From NCBI GenBank assembly GCA_002794775.1, contig NBAY01000005.1, positions 1,178,001-1,242,000 on the forward strand: a stretch of DNA of 64,000 nucleotides. The letters run 5' to 3'. Positions within the stretch are counted from its first letter, which is position 1. Each line of letters begins with the position of its first letter. Made by a program: the position numbers and the translations under genes. This document shows positions 12,008 to 21,993 of the stretch, piece by piece. This DNA is from Porodaedalea pini (lineage: Eukaryota; Basidiomycota; Agaricomycetes; Hymenochaetales; Hymenochaetaceae). The notes beneath the pieces were generated by a model. The model was not told the DNA's origin, searched no databases, and saw nothing but the letters and a program-made list of their open reading frames with translations.

Positions 12008-13452
12008 ATGATATCTTCCGAAGCCCGCAATCTCACATTGTGCGTTTCTCGCCCGTCTGTCGGTGCTTCCGCTCGTTCGCCAGATCCATACAAGGCCTTG
12101 CTTGTCGAGTCAGAAGTGCCGAAAACATCAGAGAAGAATTATGTCCTCGTCCGAGTCGACCGTTTCGGGTTTTCTGCGAACAACATCACATATCAAGCGC
12201 TAGGAGAAGCTCCCCATTTTCGGTATGCATCGAAAAACACGTGGTTTTGCCAATCACCGATACAGATACTTTGACTTTCATGCAGTCCCGGAGACGAGCA
12301 GGTCCTCACGGGATTCTCATGGTCTGATCCCTGTCTGGGGGTTTGGCACAGTTGTGTGGTCCTCGCATACGCGGATAGAAAGAGGAGAGCGTGTCTATGG
12401 ATACTTCGCCCCGACTCGGTTTCTTCTCCTACCAATATCTCCCGTAGATGTCAACAAGTATGCTTTTTTTTGTCTCGAGGCCTCATTTTCCACGAGGTAC
12501 GCATCTGGAACACGCTGAATCGATAATTCATCCTCATTAACACCAGACAGGCGGCCGTATAATCAGATCACTCGCTGCAGAACTGATCCACATTACGATC
12601 CATCCCCTGAGGTCGAAAGATTCGACCATGCTTTACCGTCCTCTGTTCTGGACGTCATTCTGGTGTGAGGATTGGCTTGCGGCGTCCTCGTTCCACGGTG
12701 GTGCCAGTAGATTCGTCATATCGTCTGCATCGTCCAAGACGGCGTTCTGTCTTGCATATCTCATCCGCGAACGGTTCAAGAGAAACAGCAAAGTCCCAGT
12801 GCTGAATATTGTTGGTCTGACGAGTGGGAAGAATGTCCCCTTCATGCGATTTCTGGGGCTATACGATTCCATTATCGAGTACGACAAACTCCCAGCACTC
12901 TTTGAAGCAGTCGGTTCCGGTAGCGACAATGCAAAATGGATATACGTTGATGTGGCAGGGAACGAGGCGTTGAACGAGAGGATGCGTTCGTTCTTTTCGT
13001 CGACGAGCAAAGCCATACTCTCTGCACATATCAGCTTCGGACTTACTAACCTCAGCCCCGCCGCTCCTGCGGCAAGCTCAGCATCATGGTCTGAGAACAC
13101 CCGGCTTCTGGACGCAATGCAGCCCTCTACAACAGTTAGTTTCTCTCCATCTGAAAGCACTTCACCAAGCCTCCCAGCCCCAGAGAGTTTCTTCATACTT
13201 GAATGGCTCGCCGTGCGCCGGACTCAACCTTCTGTTGCGGAGATCACGGCGATGCAGGCCGATGCATGGGCTGCTCTGTTGCGAGACGGTCGCTCGTGGT
13301 TTGCTTAAAGCGCGTTTATGGAGGCGAACCATGTGAAACACGCATACGAGCAGGCGGCTCGCGACGGGCTTGGCCCTGAGAAGGGATGCATCTGGAGTAT
13401 GTGGGACGAAGAAGACACAGAAAAAGTTGTGAATATTAATGCAAGGCTATAA
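12008..13452 (+). pseudogene. DUF2855 family protein, frame-disrupted
   Basis: Exon 1 12008-12222, exon 2 12266-12496, exon 3 from 12551. The translation follows fungal DUF2855 proteins (PF11017; function unknown) along its length: PHFRYFDFHAVPE, LIPVWGFGTVVWS, RPYNQI, MLYRPLFWTSFW, SSASSKTAF, VGLTSGKNVPF. Two lesions break it. Near 12618-12627 the frame shifts by one base (GACC before ATGCTT; dropping one C restores the frame). At 13306-13308 a TAA interrupts the conserved WF...GPEKGCIWSMW tail, which continues in the same frame to the natural stop at 13450-13452. Either may be real decay or sequencing error. Intron 1 (43 bp) is short but joins the conserved blocks exactly. Confidence 0.8.
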
Positions 13453-13708
13453 CTTGAAGAGCTAGCTAGCTGTATTATTTCTGCACGTGGAGGTCTGTCA
13501 CTGTCAATGGCGAAGTCTGTTCAGAAAATGTTATGCTGAATATGTATGTAAAACAAGGTTCTCTTATCCTCGGTGTTACGATGCCTGCGCGTGATCACGG
13601 AGGGATTGGTCGGAAATCATGTGACAGTTTATCTTACACCCTTCTAATAGTATTAGTATTAGTTCTAAGTATAACAACTATCCAACAGTTGGACCTTATC
13701 AACATTGC

Positions 13709-15310
13709 ATGACGCCCGAAATGCTCGAGAGTTGTCAAGATCTGAAAACACTCGTCAAGAACTACACTCAGTCCTTCCCAACGTTCGAGCAGTCTCATGT
13801 ATCTTATTCAGACAGAGGCTCGCAGCATGGCGCGGTCGTTCTGCTGTCCGGTAGCACCGGTGCCTTCGGGGCAAATATACTCGCCGCGCTCACTGCTTCT
13901 CCGGATGTCCGTCGTGTGTATGCAGTCTCTCGGCCCTCAGCACCTGGCACGAACGTGCGTGAACGACACGCGAGTGCGTTCAGAAGAGAAGGAATCGACA
14001 CTGCAGTTCTTGAGAATGTGAAAATTACGTTTATCGAAGGTGATTTGAGTGCGAAGGAGTTCGGGATGGATAACGAGACATTATTAGAAGTGCGTTGACA
14101 AGACCTTTCGGAATTAGGGACCTATGTTCAATTTTTATCAAGCTCAAATCACTCGTCACTCATATTATACATAACGGTTCGCAAACCCTCTCTTCGATGT
14201 ATTTATTCATCAGCGATTTAGCAGTGTCATGCAGCCTGGCAAGTGAACTTCAGACTTCCTGTCTCGGAGTTCGAACCCAATATTCGGAGTGTTCGCAACC
14301 TCGTTGATTTTGCACTCACCTCAAAGGCGCGCTCCGATCGACCAGTCAAGCTCATTTTCGTCAGCTCTCTTGGAGTCTTTCGAAGTAACTTTCATCCGAC
14401 AGTACCAACTTCTCTACATTTAGCTTATGAGTACTCTGTTGCTCTGCTCAGATACTGATCCCTCTGACCCGGACAAGATATGGCCCGAAGAGCATCTCCT
14501 GGAGCCGGACTCTGCACTAGGCCAGGGGTACACCGAAGCGAAATGGGTTTCAGAGAAAGTCCTGGATCAAGCAGCACAGCGGACAGCGCTGCGGCCCACT
14601 GTTGTGCGACTTGGACAACTCGTGGGAGGGCCGAGCGGATACTGGAGTGAGCGTGAGTGGTTTGCCGCTATAATCAAGTCGAGTTTGTTGTTTGGCATGC
14701 TGCCATCCGTGCCTGGGGTTTGTATCGGTCTCTTAACCTCGTTTCGTTGAGTGGTCGCACGATCCTGATATACTATCAGGTACTCTCGTGGAATAGATCG
14801 CATGTCGCAGCCCGAGCTCTTCTAGACATGCTAAATACGGAGGAGCGCTATGTCCATCTCGTCCACCCACGGCCAATCACCTGGACAGCTCTCATCTCCA
14901 TTTTCAGTCGAAAACTTCGACTGCCTGTAGTTCACATCGATGACTGGATGGCCGCCCTGCAGAGCACCTACGCTCACGCAGAATCCACCTCCTTAAGACT
15001 CGGTAATGCTTCTGCCTCGCGCGAGAGCATGCGCCAGGCGTTCCGACGAAACCCGGCGGCTCGCATGCTCAACTTCTTCTGTCAAGAGCATGATAGCTGT
15101 AAAGGGAAGCCAATGTCGCCGGACCAGCAGACGGTATGGACACCTTTGGTTCGCTGCGAGAAGGCGGTTGCGGCGTCGCGGGCGCTTCAAAGTCCTGAGC
15201 TGCCACAGATCGGAGAGACTGACGTAGAGCAATGGATTGCAAGCTGGAAGAAAGTCGGCTTCTTGGACACAGACACAGGTGTCAAAGTTGGACACAAATC
15301 TGCCCTGTAG
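13709..15310 (+). CDS. Free-standing thioester-reductase-type NAD(P)-binding protein, 453 aa
   Basis: Exons 13709-14089, 14143-14176, 14235-14384, 14452-14717 and 14780-15310 total 1362 nt. The protein matches the C-terminal reductase domain (PF07993, extended SDR type) of fungal NRPS-like and PKS enzymes, which reduce a carrier-bound thioester with NADPH. Visible are the dinucleotide motif GSTGAFG (about residues 50-56), THIIHN, FVSSLGVFR, the catalytic Tyr/Lys region GYTEAK, and VRLGQLVGG. There is no adenylation or carrier domain: the protein begins in what is usually the linker between carrier and reductase, and the DNA upstream is non-coding or belongs to DUF2855. Either the domain acts alone in trans or the gene lost its 5' part. 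Reading frame and splice sites look intact, which favours function. Confidence 0.85.
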
Positions 15311-15502
15311 GTATACAGGTATAAAGTTATTATTGATGAGGGAAGCTGCATCGTGTCTTGAAGGGAAGCCTTGAGAATAATGAATACTTAGAAATACATT
15401 TGTCTGGAGCGGGAATCGAAGTTGCGGCGCAAACTTTATCAAGGCCTGCATTCATGCACCCTTTTAGACTCGGAGGTAATCGTTTACTTCAACCTGCTGT
15501 CG

Positions 15503-16347
15503 ATGGAAAGCCTTTTACAAGAGCTGGCAGAATACTTGGTGACTAAATTGAGAGAGTGAGCTGTCCAGCTCTACTGACTAGCCATCAATGATGTTCAACC
15601 AGATCTTACTGAAGAACCGATGATTCCTCCCGAGTACTTGTAGGCATCTCCGGCATCCCTGCAAGCGGCAAATCCTCTCTGGCAAAGCTCATAGTCGCCA
15701 AATCCAATGAGATATACGGTCGAACTGATTCTCGTCCATCGCCTGCAATCCTGATAGGTCTCGATGGCTGGCATCTCTCTCGCGCCCAGCTGGATGCGTT
15801 TCCCGATCCGAAGCTCGCGCACGATCGGCGAGGAGCACATTGGACTTTCGACGGCGATGGTTATGCGGCGTTTGTCGCAGACCTACGCGCACCGCTGGAA
15901 GCTGACTCGCAGAAGATAGTCACTGCACCGACATTCGATCATGCCGTGAAGGACCCCGAGCCGGATGCGGTGACGGTCCTCCCTCACCACCGCCTTGTGG
16001 TCATCGAAGGACTGTACACATTCCTTTCGATTGATCCTTGGAAACCAGCAGGGGAGATGTTAGATGAACGATGGTTTATATCGGTCGACATCAAAGAGGC
16101 ATCGAGGAGATTAGTGAAGCGACATGTGCTAACTGGCGTCGCGAAAGACTCTGAGGAAGCGATATGGAGAGCTGAACAGAACGACATGCCAAGTGAGTGA
16201 AAAACATTCGACTAAATCTTCGTGTGAGATCTTAATCGTATCTTAGATGGCCTGTTTGTTATTGACAATATGCTTGAGCCTACGCGACGAATACCGAGCT
16301 TAGACGATCCAGCGTTTGCTATCTCGGTGGAACATGAGCCGGAATGA
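15503..16347 (+). CDS. P-loop kinase of the uridine kinase/phosphoribulokinase family (Yfh7-like), 243 aa
   Basis: Exons 15503-15555, 15615-16192 and 16247-16347 (732 nt). The Walker A motif is GISGIPASGKSS (about residues 28-39); DGWHLSR follows with the acid that usually contacts the substrate, then FPDPKLAHDRRGAHWTFD, VIEGLYTF and the lid region RRLVKRHVLTG. Length and motifs fit the fungal P-loop kinases related to yeast Yfh7, whose substrate is not firmly known. The start was chosen because ATG 15503 gives a 17-codon helical leader (MESLLQELAEYLVTKLRE) spliced in phase to the P-loop exon. It converges on the PNPOx-like gene with only 32 bp between the stop codons. Confidence 0.88.
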
Positions 16348-16379
16348 ACAGTATATATCGAAGTGATTGTACAGCTGCA

Positions 16380-17381
16380 CTAGAACGACCCTTGAACGGT
16401 CAATCGAGCCATCCGTACACACAAGAGTGTTGCGAAAACACCCATGGTGAACGCAACTACCAACTTTGGACCTATATTTGCAGAAGGCATCTCGCTATCA
16501 CCCGAACTGGCGTTGTTCTTCTTATTCCGACTCATCGCAATCTTCGCATTACTCCGCGCGATCTCGTCTTCTTTTCTCCATGTACTCGAAGGCACCACAG
16601 TTGCGTTTGGCGCGTCCATCACACCCGGAAGGCCGTCGATGCTTTTTGCATTCTTCGTCGACCAGTACTCTCGCAGACTTTTATCCGCTCGCCCCTCTAA
16701 TGCTTCATGGTCCACCTTCGCCTCTAGCCTTGACGCGAACTCGTGGAGGATGGTGCGGTCGCCTTTGAAATCGTAGTATGGGACGGAATACCCGCAGGAC
16801 TATAATTTCACGGTTCCTTAGTTAAGGAGCTCAGTTGGATTATTTGATGCTGCTTACAGATCCTACTTTGTGAACGTCGACGACAATTGCAGACCTCGAG
16901 CCAGGCTTCCGCGTTCCTTTCGGTATGAGTTCCTCGTACTCGGGAGTCCCAAACTCATATGCGGTGCCTGTGCAACAAGATTAATTTAGCCTCGTGAGAC
17001 CTTAGATTTTGGTAAAATTATAGAGTATTACCTGTTCCGAAGAGACGTACAATGCGAGGTGGACCATCGAACGCAGTGAACATAATCGTGATGCGCTTGT
17101 TTTCGCGCAGATGTGCTATAGTTTCGCTGCCTTCAAGATTACAAGAGAATATTGAATCAAGGCGATGATCACGAGTCTTCTGTTCAGAACTCACCGCTAC
17201 CAGTCAAGTCTTCATACCAGACCTTGTTTGGTCCAAGGACGTGGAAACAATCAAATGCGCCTTTCGGCGAGAGATTAACATGGCCGTCGGGCGACAAAGG
17301 CGCTGTTGCAACCCAGAAGAGGTGCTGCTTCTGGATCCATTCGATCAGGTTTGGGGGGCAAGAGTCGAAGAATTGGCCCAT
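16380..17381 (-). CDS. PNPOx-like FMN split-barrel protein with C-terminal membrane segment (copy A), 271 aa
   Basis: Exons on the minus strand: 17381-17195, 17130-17032, 16967-16858, 16799-16380 (816 nt). The N-terminal 170 residues match the fungal pyridoxamine 5'-phosphate oxidase-like family: WIQKQHLFWVATAPLS, GHVNLSPKG, VWYEDLTGSG, ETIAHLREN, RIVRLFGTG, FGTPEYEELI, KPGSRSAIVVDVHKVG, SCGYSVPYYDFKGDRT. Such proteins have a flavin-binding split barrel, but many lack oxidase activity, so no reaction is assigned. The C-terminal part ends in a hydrophobic segment (KLVVAFTMGVFATLLCVRMA) that predicts a tail anchor. Copy B (18772-19867) shares the layout, including identical 99- and 110-nt exons. 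Confidence 0.9.
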
Positions 17382-17651
17382 ATTATCTACTGTGCAGAGG
17401 TCCGTAGATGGAGGGAAGGGACTAAGGCTGACGAGGACATGAGTCAAAGGGACTCAAGGGGAAGTCATGAGGACAAGTGGTTAGACACCGTATATAGCAA
17501 GCCAATCAGGGCAAGCAGATGTAGACTAATCAGAAGTCTAAAATCGGTTACTCCGTGGTGCGGAATGAATTAATATTGTAGTAAACATCGCACTAAACAT
17601 CGTCAAACATGTAACTTTACGTCGAATCATTGACTCGGAGGAGTATCCTCC

Positions 17652-18200
17652 TCAGACCTTACTCAACAGCCGAGGGTCAATTGTGGTCAAGTTCGGATGA
17701 CCGCAGGGACACTGGACAACGACTTTAAAGGTCTCAATCAAGAGGTCGACTGTCTCATTGTTGTCGCAAATCTTCCCGTGCACCTGCAAAAGGAGGCGCG
17801 TATACCAGCCGTCGGGCTTCGCGTTCCCCAGAGTTGGACAGAGGTAAACTTGCTCCTCACTGGCCGGTTTGCTCGAATCCAGTCCCCTCACGAGGCCATG
17901 CCAGAGTTTATGACCTGCATATTTCGACTGCGTGGCATTAGCAACTAGGTAGAAAACGTCTAAATGAGCCAGAATCTCACACTCATGTGTGGTGGAGGAG
18001 CTGGGCCAGTCACGAGGGCCGGGTACCACTCGTTGTCAGTATGCCGGTACCAGACGACATCGAAATTCTGATGATAGTCAGTTTGATTGTGCTCATAGTG
18101 TATTGGAGCGTATTTCATTTACCTGCAAGTCATAGAAACACGGATCTTCGGGCTTTCGAGGTACGTTGCTCCCCGGTAAAGCTCTATATAGGCGATCCAT
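17652..18200 (-). CDS. Uncharacterised protein, 151 aa
   Basis: Exons 18200-18123, 18067-17983 and 17944-17652 (456 nt) have matching phases and good GT-AG sites. The protein starts MDRLYRALPGSNVP, has a Trp/Tyr-rich middle (NFDVVWYRHTDNEWYPALV) and ends with CPCGHPNLTTID. I do not recognise a domain. It lies between the two PNPOx-like paralogues on the same strand, so whatever duplicated them either spanned it or it entered later. Confidence 0.6.
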
Positions 18201-18771
18201 GATATTCGTATGACGACAAAGAGATGATACTGTAGAAGTGGGGACGAAGCTTATGAGTACTGAGCATCGCGTTTTCTCCTAGTTTATAGCCTGCTGATCG
18301 TGGCTTTCTGCACCTCTCCGCGCATTGTGAATGTTGTTAGAGTGGCCATTGAAAGGCGTAAGGGCCACGCTACAGTGCTTGGATATCCACGATCGCATAC
18401 GCCACCCTGTGCCATAGTAAGCTTTGTCGAACTCTTTGGCGGCCTCCATTCTTTCTTGTACATCAGACAATAGACAGCCACAGCCACAACCCGTCCCAGG
18501 CAACTTTTACGAAAGAAGAGCACTTGGAGAATGATCCATGTTCCACAGCAGAATGGGTCATTGTATTGAATGTTGATCTGAATCCAGGAAATTCCACAAG
18601 TAAACATACACAGAGCAGATGCACAACAACGATAGGTTCCATTGAGAGATACCGGGGAGAAGCAAAGTTTGGCTTGGTTTCAAGGGCGTCGATACAGGAT
18701 ATATCAGAAATTGTTTGCGTTACTGTTAGGATAGATCGATAAATGCTCGTTCTGACAATGATTATGAAAAC
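18201..18771. other. Gap between unknown gene and PNPOx copy B
   Basis: A minus-strand frame at 18503-18279 (containing ERMEAAKEFDKAYYGTGW) has a protein-like composition and might be an exon, but I could not link it to a start codon or a conserved family. Nothing else is supported. Confidence 0.4.
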
Positions 18772-19867
18772 CTACAGTAAGGGTTTCCCGAGCCTTTTGG
18801 CCAATGCGACAGCGCTGGGAAGAACAAAGGCTGTGGAAAATCCAATCAGAAGTCCAAGCGCCAGTTTGACATTACCCTCGGATAGAGTGATTTGTGAAAA
18901 CTGCGTTGGCATTGGGTCGAGTCCTTCAATGAGGGCGCTCTTAGGCACGCGCTTCCTGAAGGCTGCCTCTATTGGATCCGGCATCTTCCCATCCAGTGTG
19001 AGGTTTGTGAATGGCGCATCTTCAAGAGCGGGAAGACCGTCGACGCTGCTCAAATTCTCGGCCCGCCACCACCTTTTCATGCCGTTCTCGCAGGTGCCGC
19101 CATCAGCGGAAGACTCGAATTTGCGATCGTTCTTCTCAAGCTGACCACACCAGGAGTAAAGCGTCGTGCGATGACCTTCAAATTTGTAAAATGGGACGCC
19201 AAAGCCGCATGACTGAAACAAAGACAAAAGGATGCTCATAAGCAAAGTGGAACGGTCCGGGGGAAAAGTGGCTCTTGCAACTCACTGTGCTAACTTGGTG
19301 GATATCTGCCACTATCACTGCCCGAGAGCCTGGTTTCCTATTTGATAAAGAGATACGAGCGTCGTATTCAGGACTTCCTAGTTCATGCACAGTACCTGCA
19401 AACGAGATTTCAGGCTGTCAGTTGTCTATATGCATGATGGGACATCATACAAACGTTACCTGTACCGTAGAGCCTGACGATCTCAGCAGCGCCTTCGAAT
19501 GCATTGAACATAAATGTAATTCTGCCGTTTTCGCGCAGGTGAGCGATCGTCTCACACCCTATTTTGATCGGATGTAAGTGGTATAACAAGTGAGCGCATA
19601 CAGGCACATTTACCTGAACCGCTCAAGTCTTCGTACCACACTTCACAAGAGCAGAGCTGAGCTGAGAACGACGCAGATGTAGACAGAATAAAAACTCGTT
19701 CACTCACCTTTGTTTGAATTCTCCACGAAGAACGTTCCCCGCAGGCCCTTGGGCGAAACATTGACGTGGCCGTCACCGGAGAGTGGTGCAGTAGCTACCC
19801 AAAAGAGCTCTTGCTGCCCGATCCATTGTGCCTCCTTCTCAGGAATATGGTCGTATTTTTTCCCCAT
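18772..19867 (-). CDS. PNPOx-like FMN split-barrel protein with C-terminal membrane segment (copy B), 278 aa
   Basis: Exons 19867-19708, 19640-19614, 19558-19460, 19395-19286 and 19212-18772 (837 nt). It parallels copy A motif by motif: WIGQQELFWVATAPLS, GHVNVSPKG, VWYEDLSGSG, ETIAHLREN, RLYGTG, LGSPEYDARI, KPGSRAVIVADIHQV, SCGFGVPFYKFEGHRT. The VWYEDLSGSG block sits on its own 27-nt exon, whereas copy A has it fused to exon 1. The C-terminus carries a hydrophobic stretch (VKLALGLLIGFSTAFVLPSA) expected to be membrane-embedded. Flavin binding is a family inference; no reaction is assigned. Confidence 0.9.
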
Positions 19868-20060
19868 TCTTTTGTGTCTCAAGGACGTCTCTTGAAGATG
19901 ATGATGGCGGGCAAGTAGCTAAGGCCTGGATCGGCGTGCAAGACTGCCAATCACGTGATACAATAAAACGCGTGACAAAACGCGGTGTATCACTTTTTTG
20001 TTTGCGTCATTGTTGACCACCAAAGCTACACAAAGCAATGCCACTCCATCTCGAGAAAAC

Positions 20061-20456
20061 ATGAACGATGGTCCGCCAAAGATGTTTTCGCTAGCAGATC
20101 TAGGTGGCAGCGTCATTCTGTCCGCTACAGATGGTAATGGCAAGGTCGATAAACATAATAACCTCTTTCGTGTGCACAAATCACTTTTGGCTCGCCAGTC
20201 GAAGGTCTTCAACGACACCTTTACTCTTCCGAACTCGCACAGTGTGTTCGGCACTGAATCCGAGCCTGTTATCAAAGCGAAGTTGGATGAACTTTATGAA
20301 GGACTACCAGTCATAAACGTGTCAAACTCATCGTGTATCCGGTCATACACTGATACAGGCTCGAGAGGTGATTTCACACCTCTGAACGGAACACTTTGTG
20401 TCGTCATTCGAGTCATCTGGCCATATGTTTGGTTCAAGCTCATCGATTGCAAATAG
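20061..20456 (+). pseudogene. Truncated BTB/POZ-domain gene remnant
   Basis: From ATG 20061 the frame encodes the first half of a BTB domain: SVILSATDGNG, LFRVHKSLLARQSKVFNDTF, then LDELYEGLPVINVSNS. It then departs into unrelated residues and stops at 20456, without the second half of BTB or any C-terminal region. The same blocks occur in the MADS-BTB gene at 25.9 kb (LFRVHKSTLACQSEVF; NELYDGLPIVEMSDS), so the two are related. Truncation by deletion or drift is inferred; an undetected downstream exon is possible. Confidence 0.65.
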
Positions 20457-21028
20457 CCTCGAGGGTACAGAGGTGAGTCAACAACGTTAATCATATTCAT
20501 TTTTCGTTTCGGTGGGTCGAAAATAGGTATGAGCACTGAACACGCTCACTCAAATTTGTCTTTGACACTGTGCGAGACACTTCGACTACACGATAGGCAC
20601 ACTTGGTTTCGAAAGACTTCAGTGCCCCTTCTCAGGAGGATATCACATATCCATCAATCTTTGCGATGTTGGCCGCACGAGCGCCCTCCGAATTGTGAAG
20701 GATCTGCTGACCGCCGGACGTCGAGGTGTTCTATTTAGAATGATCACCGGGGCGGGAGGGCGCTCCAATCTTTGTGGAGGATCGGCGCGCCTTTGTCGGG
20801 CAATGCGTGTTGCGATTCAGGCTGAGAGACTCATAGGGCTGACCGAAATCACCGTGCGCTGACTGCTGACAGTTTCTTCGTCCGAGAACGCCGGCGATCG
20901 TACTGCGTCATTTTCAATATAAAATACAAGCAGCTTCAACATTTATCGTCAGTGTGTTTTCCTTTCGCACTACCTCCCAGCTTTCTTCCCCGCTCTCCAC
21001 CCCCGCCAAACCCCCTCTAGTATCAGCC
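20457..21028. other. Upstream region of the Rds1-like gene
   Basis: No gene is supported. A TATAAAA at 20918-20924, about 105 bp before ATG 21029 and followed by pyrimidine-rich sequence, is a credible core promoter for the secreted protein gene. Confidence 0.5.
20918..20924 (+). promoter_or_regulatory. TATA box of the Rds1-like gene
   Basis: TATAAAA lies 105 bp upstream of ATG 21029; the following leader is rich in C and T, as in strongly expressed basidiomycete genes. Inferred from motif and distance only. Confidence 0.55.
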
Positions 21029-21993
21029 ATGAAGTCCCTCACCCTCGTCGCTCCTTTTGTTTTCATTGCCATCTCCTCCCTCGTCGGTGCCACCCCCGTC
21101 GACATCAAAAAGCGCGACAACCCGACACAGACGCAGATCCTCCAGTACGCGCTCACGCTCGAGCACCTCGAGGACACCTTCTACTCCGGCGCCCTCGCTA
21201 AATACGACAATGCTGCCTTCGAGGCTGCCGGGTTCCCCTCCTGGGTACGCGGTCGAGTCGCGCAGATTGGCCAGCACGAGGCTGCGCACGTCAAATTCCT
21301 CACCAGCGCGCTTGGGAAAGATGCTGTCGCGGCGTGCGAGTACAGCTTGTAAGCATATTATTTTCCCCATGTTAGCCACTTAATTTCTCTTGCTGATTCA
21401 CGAGTCAGTCCGTACACTGACCCGCGCTCGTTCATTGCGCTGTCGCAGGTGCTCGAGGGCGTCGGCACGTCTGCCTACCTCGGCGCTGCCAAGTTCCTTC
21501 CGGACCCAACCGTCCTCACCGCAGCTGGAGCAATTCTTACCACTGAGGCGCGGCACAACGCGTGGCTGTCATCCGCTGCATTGAAGGGCAACCCATGGTC
21601 CGGCGACCTCGATACGCCACTCGACCAGAACCAGGTCTTCTCTCTCGCCGCGGCGTTCATCACGAGCTGCCCGTCGACCAACGCTGTGCTGCCGTTCAAG
21701 GCCTTCCCGCCGCTCACGGTCAACGAATCCGCTCCCGCGCCGGGCAAGAAGATCACCCTCGCATTCAAGGACACAGACACGGCGGGTGGCACGCGCCATC
21801 TCGCGCTCTTCACTGGCTTGAGTACCTTGTTCGCGGAGATCGACGCGAACAACCAGGCGACACTCCCTGAGGCTTGCAGGGCGTCGTGTACGCCGTCGTC
21901 AGCAGCGACGGCTCGACGGTCACTGACGATTCGACGATCGCTGGCCCCGCCATTCTGTCATTCCCGTTCCCCTCCAGCGCCTCCAACCCGTAG
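21029..21993 (+). CDS. Secreted Ferritin_2 / Rds1-like protein with one frameshift
   Basis: Exon 1 21029-21348, intron 21349-21408, exon 2 from 21409. MKSLTLVAPFVFIAISSLVGA is a signal peptide. A ferritin-like helical domain (PF13668, as in stress-response Rds1 proteins) follows: QILQYALTLEHLEDTFY, QIGQHEAAHVKFL, VLEGVGTSAYLGAA, LTTEARHNAWL. At about 21870 the frame breaks: the family block LPEGLQGVVYAVVSSDG is only restored if one G is added to the GAGG run; the conserved tail then ends at TAG 21991-21993. Unshifted, translation would run into unrelated residues to 22075. The nature of the lesion (real or sequencing) cannot be settled here. Metal-binding and stress roles are family-level only. 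Confidence 0.82.

Noticed and set aside
14250..14290. GAGTTCGAACCC, resembling a tRNA T-loop
   Set aside because: Lies within a coding exon of the reductase; no cloverleaf could be built.
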